Translations under genes and position numbers: made by a program
Shown here: piece by piece, positions 22,431-32,966 of the stretch
How positions within the stretch are numbered: position 1 is the stretch's first letter
How the letters are laid out: each line of letters begins with the position of its first letter
From: Aspergillus flavus
Taxonomy: Eukaryota > Ascomycota > Eurotiomycetes > Eurotiales > Aspergillaceae
Length of the DNA stretch: 64,000 nucleotides
Reading direction: 5' to 3'
Assembly: GCF_009017415.1 (NCBI RefSeq)
Contig: NC_092406.1
Span: 930,001 to 994,000 of the forward strand
The notes under the pieces: model-generated
What the model was told of the DNA's origin: nothing
The model's input: only the letters and a program-made list of their open reading frames with translations
The model's database searches: none

Positions 22431-23754
22431 ATGTATTCCTCATTGCTGTTGACTCTACTTGCAACCTCCACTAAGCACGTTTTGGGTGAAAAACATCATC
22501 TATACTCAGGCTTTTTCTCAGGGTCGCAACTTTATGGTATTCAATTTGACGACGAGACTTCCACTCTGACGGTCGTCAATAACATTACCACCAACAGCTC
22601 CGATGGATCGAAATGGATCGCGATTGATGTGTGTTGTCTTTCCTATTTTTATCTTTACTGTGGAACTAACAAATCGCCTTCAGGAGAGACGGGAAAACGT
22701 CTATGTTGCTTCCGGAGCTTCCTATAACAGCTACACAATCACTTCCGACCTAGGACTAACTCTCGCGAGTAACCTCACAATATCTGACACTTGTTTGTAA
22801 ACCTTGCCTTAAATTTATACCGGAGCTAACAAGAACTTAGGTGCGAATCTCAATCACATTACCTCATTATCTTCATCCCCATACACGGTCTTTGGCGCGC
22901 CATACAGCACCGGCTGTTCCGGACAGGCGATTACTGTAGATCAATCTGGCGCGCTCAAGGCCATCGTTGGTAGCATCACTTACGGGAACAGTTCTGGCGT
23001 ACACGGCTTGGCCGTCGATACCGATGGCACCTTTATCTACTCGGCGGATGACATGGGCGATGCTGTTTGGGTCCATTCATTTGACAAAACTACTGGCGCT
23101 GTCGAGGAAGTGCAATACCTTGCGGCGCCACGGGGCGCCAACCCGCGGCATTTAGCAGTGCATCCCAGAGGAAATTATGTCTATGTCGTCTATGAAAAAG
23201 CCAATCAGCTCGCTGTTTACTCTAGAGATGCCAGTACTGGGAAGCTGACATACACCAACACCACGTACCCCTTAATCCCATCTGGTGAGTAAATGAACGA
23301 GTCTATGCTGATTATCCTAGTGTTATACTTGCTTGCACCTCTCAATCATGCCTTACGTACTCCGACTAACCGGATCATAGGCTATACAAACACATCATCT
23401 TACTGGTCCGACGAGGTCGCTTTCTCGGTCAGTAGCGCCGAATCGCCTAAATACCTCTTTGCCTCCACACGGTCAATAATTAGTACATCTTCACCCGGCT
23501 ACGTGACTGCCTTTAGCCTTGATGCAACCACTGGTGCTATACAGGAGCAACTGTTCCTTTCTCAGACGACCGGCAGCGGTGGTTCAGCTAATTCGGTCTC
23601 CCCTGCCATCTTCTCGGAAGACTACTTCGCCATCACGGACAGTGGCAGTAACTTTATTGAGGTTTGGCAGGTGTCGGTTGATGGAAGCGCGGCGACTGTG
23701 GTCGCTCACCTCGATCTGGACAATGGACCGGCGAATGTGGTGTGGTATAGTTAA
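22431..23754 (+). CDS. Secreted lactonase-family beta-propeller (carboxy-cis,cis-muconate cyclase-like)
   Basis: Seven-bladed beta-propeller of the 6-phosphogluconolactonase/muconate-cyclase (lactonase) family. There are four exons with introns 22629-22683, 22793-22840 and 23285-23380. The start at 22431 gives a signal-peptide-like N-terminus (MYSSLLLTLLATSTKHVLG), so it is probably secreted. Blade-type repeats include SGVHGLAVDTDGTFIYSADD, GANPRHLAVHPRGNYVYVV and AVYSRDASTGKLTY, then YVTAFSLDATTGAI and the C-terminal GPANVVWYS. The second intron needs a weaker GTTTGT donor. The family includes cyclases that convert carboxymuconate to a lactone and proteins of unknown activity. It lies about 10 kb from the dienelactone-hydrolase block. 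Confidence 0.85.
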
Positions 23755-24171
23755 TGAGATCAAGAGGTGTTAGATACATAGCTACAACGATGTTATCTCC
23801 CTCAGAACAGCGCTTCGATTTACATTCCGAGACGGAAACCTCTTACTTCTGACTTCGAATCGCAGTACACGATGAGGCAAGTCGGCTAGTGGATAGGAAT
23901 CTTGAAGCATTATATGTATAGTCAATCCCCAACTGATTCATATCGCTTGCATTTGAAGAGTTAAGTTCTAAACAGTGCTGGTGTCTGTTCGCTGAGTGTG
24001 CACTATACTATAATGAATCCTTTCCTACTCTTGAGGAGAATATATGAACAGTAACAAATATATATGTTCGTTGGTGTCGCAAGGATCAGACTGACAATTA
24101 ATATACCAAAAAAATACCGGTTTTTCGGACCTGAGCTTCTTCACAAGGCTATATAACGCTCATATGCCTCT
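23755..24171. other. Convergent intergenic region
   Basis: 3' flanks of two convergent genes. Nothing else was seen. Confidence 0.4.
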
Positions 24172-25052
24172 TTACATCACGAAGCACATAAGCCCAGCTA
24201 AAGTCAGCGGAGCCAGGAAGTAAAGAAAAACCTTGTACGCCAAAAGTTTCATTCCCTGTGAGAGCAGGAGCTGGAGTTTCTCGTCGACCCATTTCTTCTC
24301 ATTAAGATGGGGAAAAGGCTGGTCCGGCACCGGCTTCCCTAGAAACTCACACAGCGGTTCCCATCCATCCGAGAGTTTATACTCTAGGAGTCTGTCCATG
24401 GGAGTTATGCGCCGGACGAGCTCGTAGTGTTGTCTATACTTGGCTTTACTCTTGAGACGGGCATCCTCGGGATTAGATATCCCCAACCAACCCTGGAAGG
24501 TCGTTATATGGATTCTCGCAATCGGACGCGTGAAGAAGCGATCAATGTGATAGACGACCGTGACAAACGGGTCGTAAGTATTTTTAATCACTGTATTCAT
24601 CCAGCTCTCATACCACGAGTCGACGTCTCTCTCGACCAGCACGACCTTGGCCTCCGGGTACGCTTCGATCAGGTCGTCAGCGAACGCAATAGCCGGGGTG
24701 TCGGACGAGACGGCCCCAAAGTCATGCATCAGCTGGTCGAACTCCTGGCGCCCGGATTTGGGTCCTGCTCCGAAGAACTTTCGATCCACTGCCTCCTGCC
24801 ACATCTCGATGTCGCCAAATCGCGTCGACATGAACTGTGTGGAGTGCCAGCATGGTAGGCCAAGAATCTCGAGTGCATTGCACATCGCTTGACTTGGTTA
24901 GCAACACACTTTCCCTGACAATTCCAGACACTCATGGGAGTGTCGAGGATGCGAGATGCCGTTCCCGTCCGGTTAAACCCCAGACACAGGCATTCCAGAG
25001 GTACTGTTTGCTTCATCCCTCTTGGGGACTTGTGATTCAAGGGTCTAAACAT
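24172..25052 (-). CDS. Sulfotransferase-like P-loop protein with C-terminal hydrophobic tail
   Basis: Fungal sulfotransferase-family protein (often misnamed 'NAD-dependent epimerase'). Exon 1 has VPLECLCLGFNRTGTAS, with the PAPS-binding P-loop form RTGTxS. Exon 2 starts around MCNALEILGLPCWHS and includes YPEAKVVLVERDVDSWYES (3'-phosphate binding region), LLEYKLSDGWEPLCEFLGKPVPD and a C-terminal hydrophobic segment (VFLYFLAPLTLAGLMCFVM) that may anchor it in a membrane. The exon join is not settled. A GTGTCT donor near 24,945 adds six residues, whereas a GC donor earlier gives a tighter match to the family as I recall it. The ATG at 25,016 is an alternative start. Substrate unknown. Likely functional. 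Confidence 0.82.
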
Positions 25053-26023
25053 CTCCGGATGTCTTTCCTGTGGTGTAGCCTTTTCGGAATGCTAATTACG
25101 TATTCTGCTGGAAAGGACGTGTTTACTGCTATCGAGTGCCCAAGAATAATCGAAGAATCTATCCTTTTGGTAGAAAGATCCCGGCAGCAAGCACACCGAC
25201 TTTGATATAGCAACAAAAGCTTTGACCTCTGATAACTAACATGAGGGATATAAATTCATAACGTCTTTCCACGTTCTGTATCAGGATTCAACTAGCGCTT
25301 ATTTACAAATTATTAGTGCTTACTTGTGTGTAGGTTGAGTGGGGCCAGTGCCAATCCTACTTCTACCAAGTACAGCAAAGACTTTGGTGCTTCCAGAGAC
25401 TGCACAGAACATTGTTCAGCTCTCTACTCATATGGGAAGCAGTGGTTTAAGACTCAGGGCCCGGCTCAACATGGTCCTTTGGCTAGGGAGACTTGGGAAG
25501 CTGAAAATTCCGGCCGCTTTACCAATCAGAAAGTAAGGGTCCCTCCACGAATAGGTTCCACTGGTTGGGCAATTTAAACTCTCGGCCACATCGACGGACT
25601 ATGGTTCTAATACTTATTTGTCCGTGGAAAGGCTTGTGTTAAGCGACACCTGGGCTGTGCAGGAACTCCAGCTTAGAGACTATACGGTATCGTCGCACTG
25701 TTTTTGATAAGGCACTGTTTTGGGCATTGAGAGGTTATTAGGGGCATTAGAGAGCACCAACTGGGGAGGTCTCATTCGAACTCTATCGCATGAAGCTTTC
25801 ATGGCTAAAGCTAAATTCATGTATCTTCCAGTATTCACTCTAGGGAGTCATCATACGACATACCATGCAGACACAGTTACGTCAGGGTTACAGAGTCTGT
25901 CTCTTCTCCAACTTCACTGGATACAATCATTATAGATTGCAGTGCCTGACAGCACTCGGCTAACCTTCAAAACAGTCCGCTGATAGACCAAAGACATCCA
26001 GGTCCTGCACTCAGTTATGAAAT
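25053..26023. other. Intergenic region
   Basis: About 970 bp. A plus-strand open frame at 25,326-25,577 has no recognisable domain and no homology I can name. Promoters of the divergent sulfotransferase-like and methyltransferase genes are expected here. Confidence 0.4.
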
Positions 26024-26728
26024 ATGGATCCTCTCCAGTTTGACAAGATCGGACACCGCTACAACGATGTGACCAATCTTCCTAGCGTATGGCTACTAGA
26101 GGACATCCTTAAAAGCCAAATCGGTCCGATTCAAGGTCTCGACGTGCTTGACCTAGCCTGCGGAAACGGGTATTGGTCCAGGAGAAGCATTGACTGGGGA
26201 GCGAAGAAGGTTGTTGGCGTGGATATCTCCAAGGTCATGGTGGACAACGCACAACTCCAGGCCCGGGCAGAAGATCCCTCTGAATTCCATGTTGTGGACT
26301 GCATCGCGCCATTCAACATGGGGGCATTTGACCTCGTCCTAGGCATCTGGCTTTTGAACTATGCCAAGGACATAACGGAGTTGTTGACGATGTGGCAGAA
26401 CATTTTTGACAGCTTGAAACCCGGCGGGCGGTTTGTCGGAGTCATTACAAATTACGAGATACTACAGACGACTGCCTGTGGACAGGAATACCACTTTGGA
26501 GGAGTGACTTACAAAGTGCTTGAACGGATCACAGAAGGAACTCGCATTCAAGTTATTCTTGACACGACGGACCCGATAGCCTCCATCTGCTATATGCTTG
26601 AACCGGGGTTGCATGAGGAATGTGCCGCTCAGGCTGGGTTCAGCAACTTGAGATGGGAACCACTTCCTAGTGAACTCGACGTGGACCTCGGTCCTCTTTT
26701 TTTCCAGATTGTTACTGCTTCGTGTTAA
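26024..26728 (+). CDS. Class I SAM-dependent methyltransferase
   Basis: Single-exon 234-residue methyltransferase. Motif I is LDVLDLACGNGYWSRR (near residue 40). GVDISKVMVDNAQ supplies the acidic residue that binds the SAM ribose, and FHVVDCIAP and FDLVLGIWLLNYAKD give motifs II-III. SLKPGGRFVGVI is the post-motif loop typical of small-molecule methyltransferases. No transmembrane segment or extra domain. The substrate is not predictable. Its single-exon form and position in a stretch of accessory enzymes are compatible with secondary metabolism, but no partner synthase is in the window. Confidence 0.88.
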   Translation: MDPLQFDKIGHRYNDVTNLPSVWLLEDILKSQIGPIQGLDVLDLACGNGYWSRRSIDWGAKKVVGVDISKVMVDNAQLQARAEDPSEFHVVDCIAPFNMGAFDLVLGIWLLNYAKDITELLTMWQNIFDSLKPGGRFVGVITNYEILQTTACGQEYHFGGVTYKVLERITEGTRIQVILDTTDPIASICYMLEPGLHEECAAQAGFSNLRWEPLPSELDVDLGPLFFQIVTASC

Positions 26729-27378
26729 GTCATAGGTACCAGTCCGCCCATGGCTATCATTGTTGAGGATATGCCTCTACAACGTGTTCCAGGGAGAGAG
26801 ATAGTTGCAGCTCTAGGGCTGCATTAGTTCCCACGACTGCGTGATACAAGCCACCACGCAGGGTATACCCTTGACAATAAAAGCTTCTGATCCTGGCTGA
26901 TCTAGTTCATGTCTAACTATACGTAATACGTCACACTACGAGACAAGTGACACAAGCTTTGCTTGATGTTTATCGCTATTTAGAACTTCTTTTGAGGACA
27001 GTCACGTGTGTGTTCAGCCCTACTGCTTTCGTCTGACATGGTTCATTACTGCTTATGATAAGTTCATGATTGGAGATATTGCTCAAGTTATATAGCGACA
27101 AGAACGCAAGCTTCGTGTCCTCGTATTTCGTATAGGATCTATCTTGCGACTTCGTGTGAGGCTTTTAGGTCTAATAACTACCCTCGCTCGCTCTAGATTG
27201 TGCGAGTATACAGCTTTCAAGCCTGGCAATTGACTGCCTCATAAAAAACTTTTAGGATATCATTAACTCTAAAAAATGTGCTCGCTAACTGGCTGCTATC
27301 CCGTAACAGCGTGCCCATCACACATACATACGAATCTCATTGCTCGTCGAACTCAAATGATCACTGAACGTCACTGGA
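26729..27378. other. Convergent intergenic region
   Basis: Gap between the methyltransferase and DIM1 3' ends. No gene was seen. A plus-strand open frame that begins at 27,276 runs over the DIM1 3' end and is a shadow. Confidence 0.45.
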
Positions 27379-28640
27379 CTATGAGAAGTGAATGCCTTCC
27401 TTATTGCAGGCGTGAAGAAGACGAAGGAAATCATTCTCATCGCACTTCTGCGCCCGAGCATTGGCCAGTTCGGTCCGGTCCAGGATCCGCTGAAGCTTGA
27501 CCTGTATTAACTTGGTAACCATGACTCGAGAAACCTTGTTGTTGCCGATAGTCAGAAGAGCTCCCTTGGGAATCTCTGGAACATTCTTCTTTTCGAATCC
27601 CATATCACCCATTAGTATATCATCCTCGTCCATCTCAGGAACATCATCATCCGCGTCATTATTGGTATCCATTTCCACGTCCTCCATGGGTTCCGGCTCC
27701 CCATTACCCAGCATGAAGTCTATATCCGCCTGCGTAACCTTCTCCGGGTACATCGTGGCGAAAGTGATCCAGTTTCTTTCGATCATGGCGCGCGTCTTGT
27801 TTCCCATGAAGCCTGCACGCAGGGTCTTGTTCTTACGCACGAAGCAAATACGGAGCATACCATCCCATTCATCCCAGCTGATCGCCGGACGATCGGACTT
27901 GGGCTCGACTCGGACCACACTAGACTCGACCTGTGGTGGAGGACGGAAGTTGTTCCTGCCCACTTTCATGATATGCTGGACGCGCGAGAAGAACTGCACG
28001 TTCACCGAGAGTCGAGAATATAAGGAATCTCCGGGCCGGGCAACAAGACGGAGGGCGAATTCGCGCTGGACCATCAGAACGCACATTTTGGGAGGATTAG
28101 GCATGGAGAGGAGTTTGAAGATAAGCGGGGAAGAAATCTATCATGAAATTAAATTGTCAGTTCTCTGCCCCGCATTCATATCGATCAACAATCCACTCCA
28201 AGGAAACACAGCACACATACCTGATAAGGGGTATTACTGATGCAAATCTGGAACGGAGGCAACTGGCTCAAATCCGTCTTGACAAAGTCACCAAGGACAA
28301 TCTGGAGTTTCTTCTCCGCCGGCGTGCCTTGTACATTCTTGGTGAGTTCAGCAGCCATTCGAGGATCGACTTCGACCGCCACCACTTTCTTGGCCTTTGC
28401 GAGAATGCGATTCGTTAGAACACCGGGACCGGGACCGACTTCCAGAACCGTCTGGCCCTGCTGGATATTGGCCTTGTCGACAATGGCATCGGCGATCGCT
28501 CCATTCTTAAGAATATGTTGACCGAGGTCGGTGTTGAACTTGAAAATTGCGGAGGTCGCTTTACCCAGTGGGCCCTGGTCGGGCTTCTGGTATGGGCCGT
28601 TGGCACCTCTGCTGTGCTTGGTTCGAGCGACTTTTCCCAT
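27379..28640 (-). CDS. DIM1: 18S rRNA dimethyladenosine transferase Dim1
   Basis: Orthologue of the universal KsgA/Dim1 enzyme that dimethylates two adjacent adenosines near the 3' end of 18S rRNA and takes part in pre-rRNA processing in the nucleolus. Two exons (28640-28221, 28137-27379) flank an 83-bp intron with a GTATGT donor. Motif I is [26 protein letters not shown] follows; the catalytic NTPYQ motif spans the end of exon 1. [26 protein letters not shown] and [13 protein letters not shown] are diagnostic of eukaryotic Dim1. A Dim1-type acidic insert ([11 protein letters not shown]) lies before the C-terminal helices. The length of about 393 residues is usual. The N-terminal basic segment ([12 protein letters not shown]) fits a nucleolar protein. 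This is the clearest housekeeping gene here. Confidence 0.97.
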
Positions 28641-30211
28641 TTCGCAATTCCTGGTGGTTATTTTAATTCGTCTCCGCGGGAATTTTGTTGATCTCCAAAA
28701 AATTCATGCGTTATCAGCGGGATGTGGCACGTGACTGTACTGATAAATCACCTGATGTTCTGATAGGATGCTGAGTCATTCAGGGACAGAGGTCACCTGA
28801 GAATGCATAAAGCTGTTATGTCTGTATTGCTTACTTTGCTTGCTATGCATAATTGTATATGTGTTGATCCCTATGGAATTTCCTAAACTCGCTCATGAAA
28901 TCTGAAATGCACCAAATCCACAACCATGTGAGCTCATGTTGAACATTAATGAGATCTACACACCCCTCCTGATGGGTCAACTCCGATACGTGACTCAATT
29001 CAATACCTCTACGCAACAATTTCATTTCCCAAAGCTTCTTACGTGTACCTGCATACCGATCTATAAACTCCGCCAGATGCACTTCCTACTCGGCCAATTG
29101 AATACTTGAACAATAGGGGAGGATAAGCTGCCGAGATACTAGCGCCTTGATCAATGTACATTGTATACCCGTCTCTCAGGGTTCAAACGCTAGGGGTGTT
29201 GATCGTCCCGCCACACTATTTTCCAACAATGTCCAAAGACTCCACGGATGGCGATAATTTTCGATAATGAACCTAGTGGAGAATACCCCTAGCTGAGAGC
29301 TCACATACCCATGGGAAAGAGCATCCAGTAACTCTAAATGTCTATCTCGAACATGATGATGAATCCCCCGCCTTCTACCATTGAGCAATATCTAATATCT
29401 ACACTATCCAGTAGATCAGGAACGCTACGGCAAGATTGAACTTAGATAGCAAGCCACAATCACCCAAATTAGACTGGTGGGGCGGCTCGTGCCTATCTTC
29501 ATCTGTGGATCGATCGACAGGCATGCTAATGATACTACCGTAACAGGAAGGACAATGTCTCAACTAAGGAGATTTAACTCCTTGGCGTTCCATCTCTCGA
29601 GAGTATGGAATCCATGCAAGGTTGTCCATTGTATGTGTTTCATGTACAAATAGATCTTCGATCTACATGCGTGGCAAGCGTCGCCCTCCTTGCTGACGGG
29701 CATAGACTATCAGTATAGAGTGTATAGATCCAATGCAGATCGCTCATTGTGGCTTGGCGTGTTCCGTGGCTTTGGCTAAGCTTTTCTCTGTAGAGATCAT
29801 GACGAGACATCATATGGTACTTGAGTGGAGCTTGTTGGAGCAGAAGGAATTGTCTCCGAAGCAACCCCGTGTCCCATGTGTGCCAGTGTGGTGTATGGTA
29901 GTATCGTGGTAGAGTTCATGGGTTGTAATTTTTATGAGGATCATAGAGCAAGACAAGCGCCGTGGAATATACTCTTGGCAATAGTTGCAATTACCACAAT
30001 ACTAGCCGATATTCGTGTCATCATAACTTGTAGATAGGCCGTAAGTATGTTGAATATGGATGTCTATACTAACAGACTCATCTTCTCTCCCGAATAGCTT
30101 CCACAAAGCAATGCCGATCATTGAACATCCAGAAAAATATGTGCATTTCTAACCAGTCGTGTAATCTAAATTATAATACTATAGAATTAAATATATCCCA
30201 AGAAGAGGAAA
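28641..30211. other. 1.6-kb region without a supported gene
   Basis: The left end is the DIM1 promoter. Open frames at 28,843-29,082 and 29,176-29,388 (minus) and 29,825-30,037 (plus) have no family motifs. The sequence may include decayed genes, but I could not align it to any known domain. Confidence 0.4.
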
Positions 30212-32118
30212 TCATCCACGAACTAACAACCCATAAAACGACACAGCAGACGGGAAGAACACGCCCAAGAAGATGGCCTTCGCCGTACCAGCTGCATCCC
30301 AGCCCGCATAGCCAGATAACATCCGGGCAGCGGTACCCCCCACAATACCCATCCACACCACGAAGAAACCCAGGTCATACGCGCGTTTCCAGAACTGCTC
30401 GCGCTTCGACAACTCGGCATTTGATCGCATTGAGGTCCCCCATCCTCCGTCAAACACGGTCAACATGCTCCAGAGATGGATGCTGGGGAGGGGAATGTTG
30501 TAGAAGACTAGTGCGGGGGCGATCCAGACCCAGGCATTGCGCGGACCGCGGTCTGGGTTACGCAGCCAGTTGTAGCCGATTGTGTAGGCTACACGGAGGA
30601 AAGCGTCGTTAGAGGAGAAGTAGGCGAAGCGTTGGCCGGTGACGAGGTAGTAGAGCACACAGAGGAAGACGAGGAGCGGGCCGACCTCTTTCTTCATAGC
30701 GGCCCAGAAGAAGACAGGGTGATTGAGGAGATAGACTCTTGGCTGTTGGAAGCTTTCGATATGCGTTGCTCGACCCCAACGGACTTGTTGGAGGAGCCAT
30801 CGGCTGAATGTCGTTGGAGTATCAGTGGCTGTTAATGTGTCGGAGGCGTATGTGACCGTCCAGCCGCGCAAGAGAAGGTTTGTTGTTAGATGGCGGTCTT
30901 CATTGATAATCTATGGTTTGTTAGCTGGAATTCTCAAAGGGAAGACAAGGGTCTGAGGCTTTGACTGACCATTCGACGACCGAAGACTGTCTGTGTGTAC
31001 CAGGGGTATAGAATTGAGGGCAATGCGGACACCCGGAACGCGGTACTTGGACCACTCTGGCAGTCGCTCGTGCCCGAGGATGCAGAAGTCGATCTTGTCA
31101 TGTACAGCTCGCACCAGTAGACTGCGCTTCCAAGTTTCGTCGTCATTGAATCATCTTCATTGTGCACTACCAATCCGGAACTGCCTCCACCGGCCGTTGG
31201 ATCTCCGGCGATCGTCTCAACGGTACGGCGCACGGAATCTGTAAAGACGATGGTGTCGGAATCGGAAGACCACATGTATTCAATACCGAGAATGTCCGAA
31301 ATCACGATAGAGAAAATAAACGAGGTGAACATAATTGCTTTCTTGTGCATATGCGGCTGGTACAAACACAGCCGGGAGACACCTCCCAACTCACCCAGTC
31401 CAAGATCATGTTCGGCGAGAATCTCCCGAGCCAACTGGCAGCAGTGGGCAATGGTCATCTCCTGGCAGCGCTCAGGGGTCTCGTAACAAGCTTCCGTGAT
31501 TTTCTTGTACGTGCGCATGGCGATCTCACCAAACGGCTCATCAATATGCACAATGGCCGAGTCTTCGGGATAAGCTTCTTCAAAGACGCGGACCATTTCC
31601 ATGTCGGCTTTCTCGTCACCGTCCACTCCAACCAGGATGAAACGGCACCCGTCAGCACGTTTGTAGCTATCCAAGGCGCGACGGAAGAGTTCTGGATCTT
31701 CGCGATAGCCTACTACCACCGCCAAGCATTCGGGGCCCGTATGGAGGCTGGGAGACATGAGAGCCTTTTCGGGGTCTTCTTTTGTCTTTGTCGGCGCATC
31801 GAGACCATATAGCCGGCGTCGCCGCCCCTCGTTGGAATATCGGTTGAATTCAGCCACGAAGATGCTAATCAAGATGTCCAGCGTCAAGGGATGACGACTG
31901 TAGCCGGTGATAAAGTAGTACACGGGGAGGATCAAGACACAACCCAGAAAGTTAAGGAACTGGCGCCAAACGGGCACATCAGGGCCTCGCTGTTGGAAGA
32001 CTGGCAGCCTCGCGGCGAGTTTCTCTGCCGTCCACTCCATCACTGCGAAGCAATTGCACTCAACGAACTCTTCGCGGTGACAGGCAGGATTTTTCAATGC
32101 CAGAAACACAGGATACAA
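30212..32118 (-). CDS. Membrane glycosyltransferase family 2 (hyaluronan/Cps1-like polysaccharide synthase)
   Basis: Processive-type GT2 enzyme in two exons (32118-30970, 30910-30212; 59-bp intron). An N-terminal membrane helix (LGCVLILPVYYFITGY) precedes the catalytic domain: LAVVVGYREDPELFRRALDS, VGVDGDEKAD, YMWSSDSDTIV (DxD), INEDRHLTTNLLLRGW and the QQVRW signature of the acceptor site. Three to four membrane helices follow (VFFWAAMKKEVGPLLVFLCV, FFVVWMGIVGGTAARM, FLGVFFPSAVSFYGLL). It would make a beta-linked polysaccharide at the plasma membrane from a UDP-sugar. An alternative start at Met27 (32,040) is possible because the first 26 residues are Cys-rich and unlike the family. It is head-to-head with a GT31-like gene. 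Confidence 0.9.
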
Positions 32119-32966
32119 GTGGCCATGGCCTTCTATTCATAACTAATAATAGCTGCAGGTCAAACCTTCGCTTGTCTTAAATTACGGCCTCATTTTCAGC
32201 CCCAATCAGGGTCAGGAGGGACAGACAGGAACCCGAGAAAAAAAAAAATACGACGCTAATGGGAAATAATTGCCGGTGGAAGGCCGAGAAAAGTTTAGAT
32301 CCATTCTCCTGAAGAGAAATCACATCGTATATCCAAGTGTGACACACCATATTTGGCAGATTGGTTTTCCAAATACAATCAAAAACGAGGCTCTGTTGGG
32401 GGCCTGAAGGTCCCCTTGCCCTAAGAAGGAAAGGGTCTCGACTGAAGACGTTGGTTGACAGTGTACTTCCCACCAATGGCCATGGTTTTCGTTCATTAAG
32501 CGAACCCACCTGTAGAAAACGGTTACATTGTGTCTCAATGGTATGTCCGACGGCGTTGAACTACTGCACATTTGACTCACTTCAAGGACCGTTATTGGGT
32601 GGTAAAAATGATGGTTTAGTGGGAAAGGAAGAGTTGGATCCGAGCGGAAAAGTTAATCATCCGCTAACTTCCATAAAATCGGGAAATTGCTCATCTCCTG
32701 AGTGCTCCACTGCCATTCGGCTCCACTGTTCTTGTTAGAAATGACCAAAAAAAAAAAAAAGGTGCAAAAAAAAGGGGGGGTCTATGCGCGATAGTACTCC
32801 GGTTGAGACTTTCAGCCTCACTCGACTGGAACATGGGCATTCAGGCCCGTTCTAATAATATGATTGTTGCTCAGCATGAGTCTCGTGGAACTTTCTGCTT
32901 GAAAAGTCCGCGAGACGCTTTCTTCATCTCAGGCCATGCTGGCTGAATCCGTCTGGCATACACATC
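32119..32966. promoter_or_regulatory. Bidirectional upstream region of GT2 and GT31 genes
   Basis: An 848-bp gap between two glycosyltransferase starts. It contains homopolymer tracts: an A run at 32,240-32,249, and A and G runs at 32,747-32,780. These are typical nucleosome-poor promoter features in fungi. Co-regulation is inferred from the arrangement. Confidence 0.45.

Noticed and set aside
27497..28240. Plus-strand open frame of 247 codons over DIM1
   Set aside because: It is antisense to strongly recognisable DIM1 exons and is Ser-rich, as expected of a shadow frame.
31162..31812. Plus-strand open frame of 216 codons
   Set aside because: Antisense to the GT2 catalytic domain.
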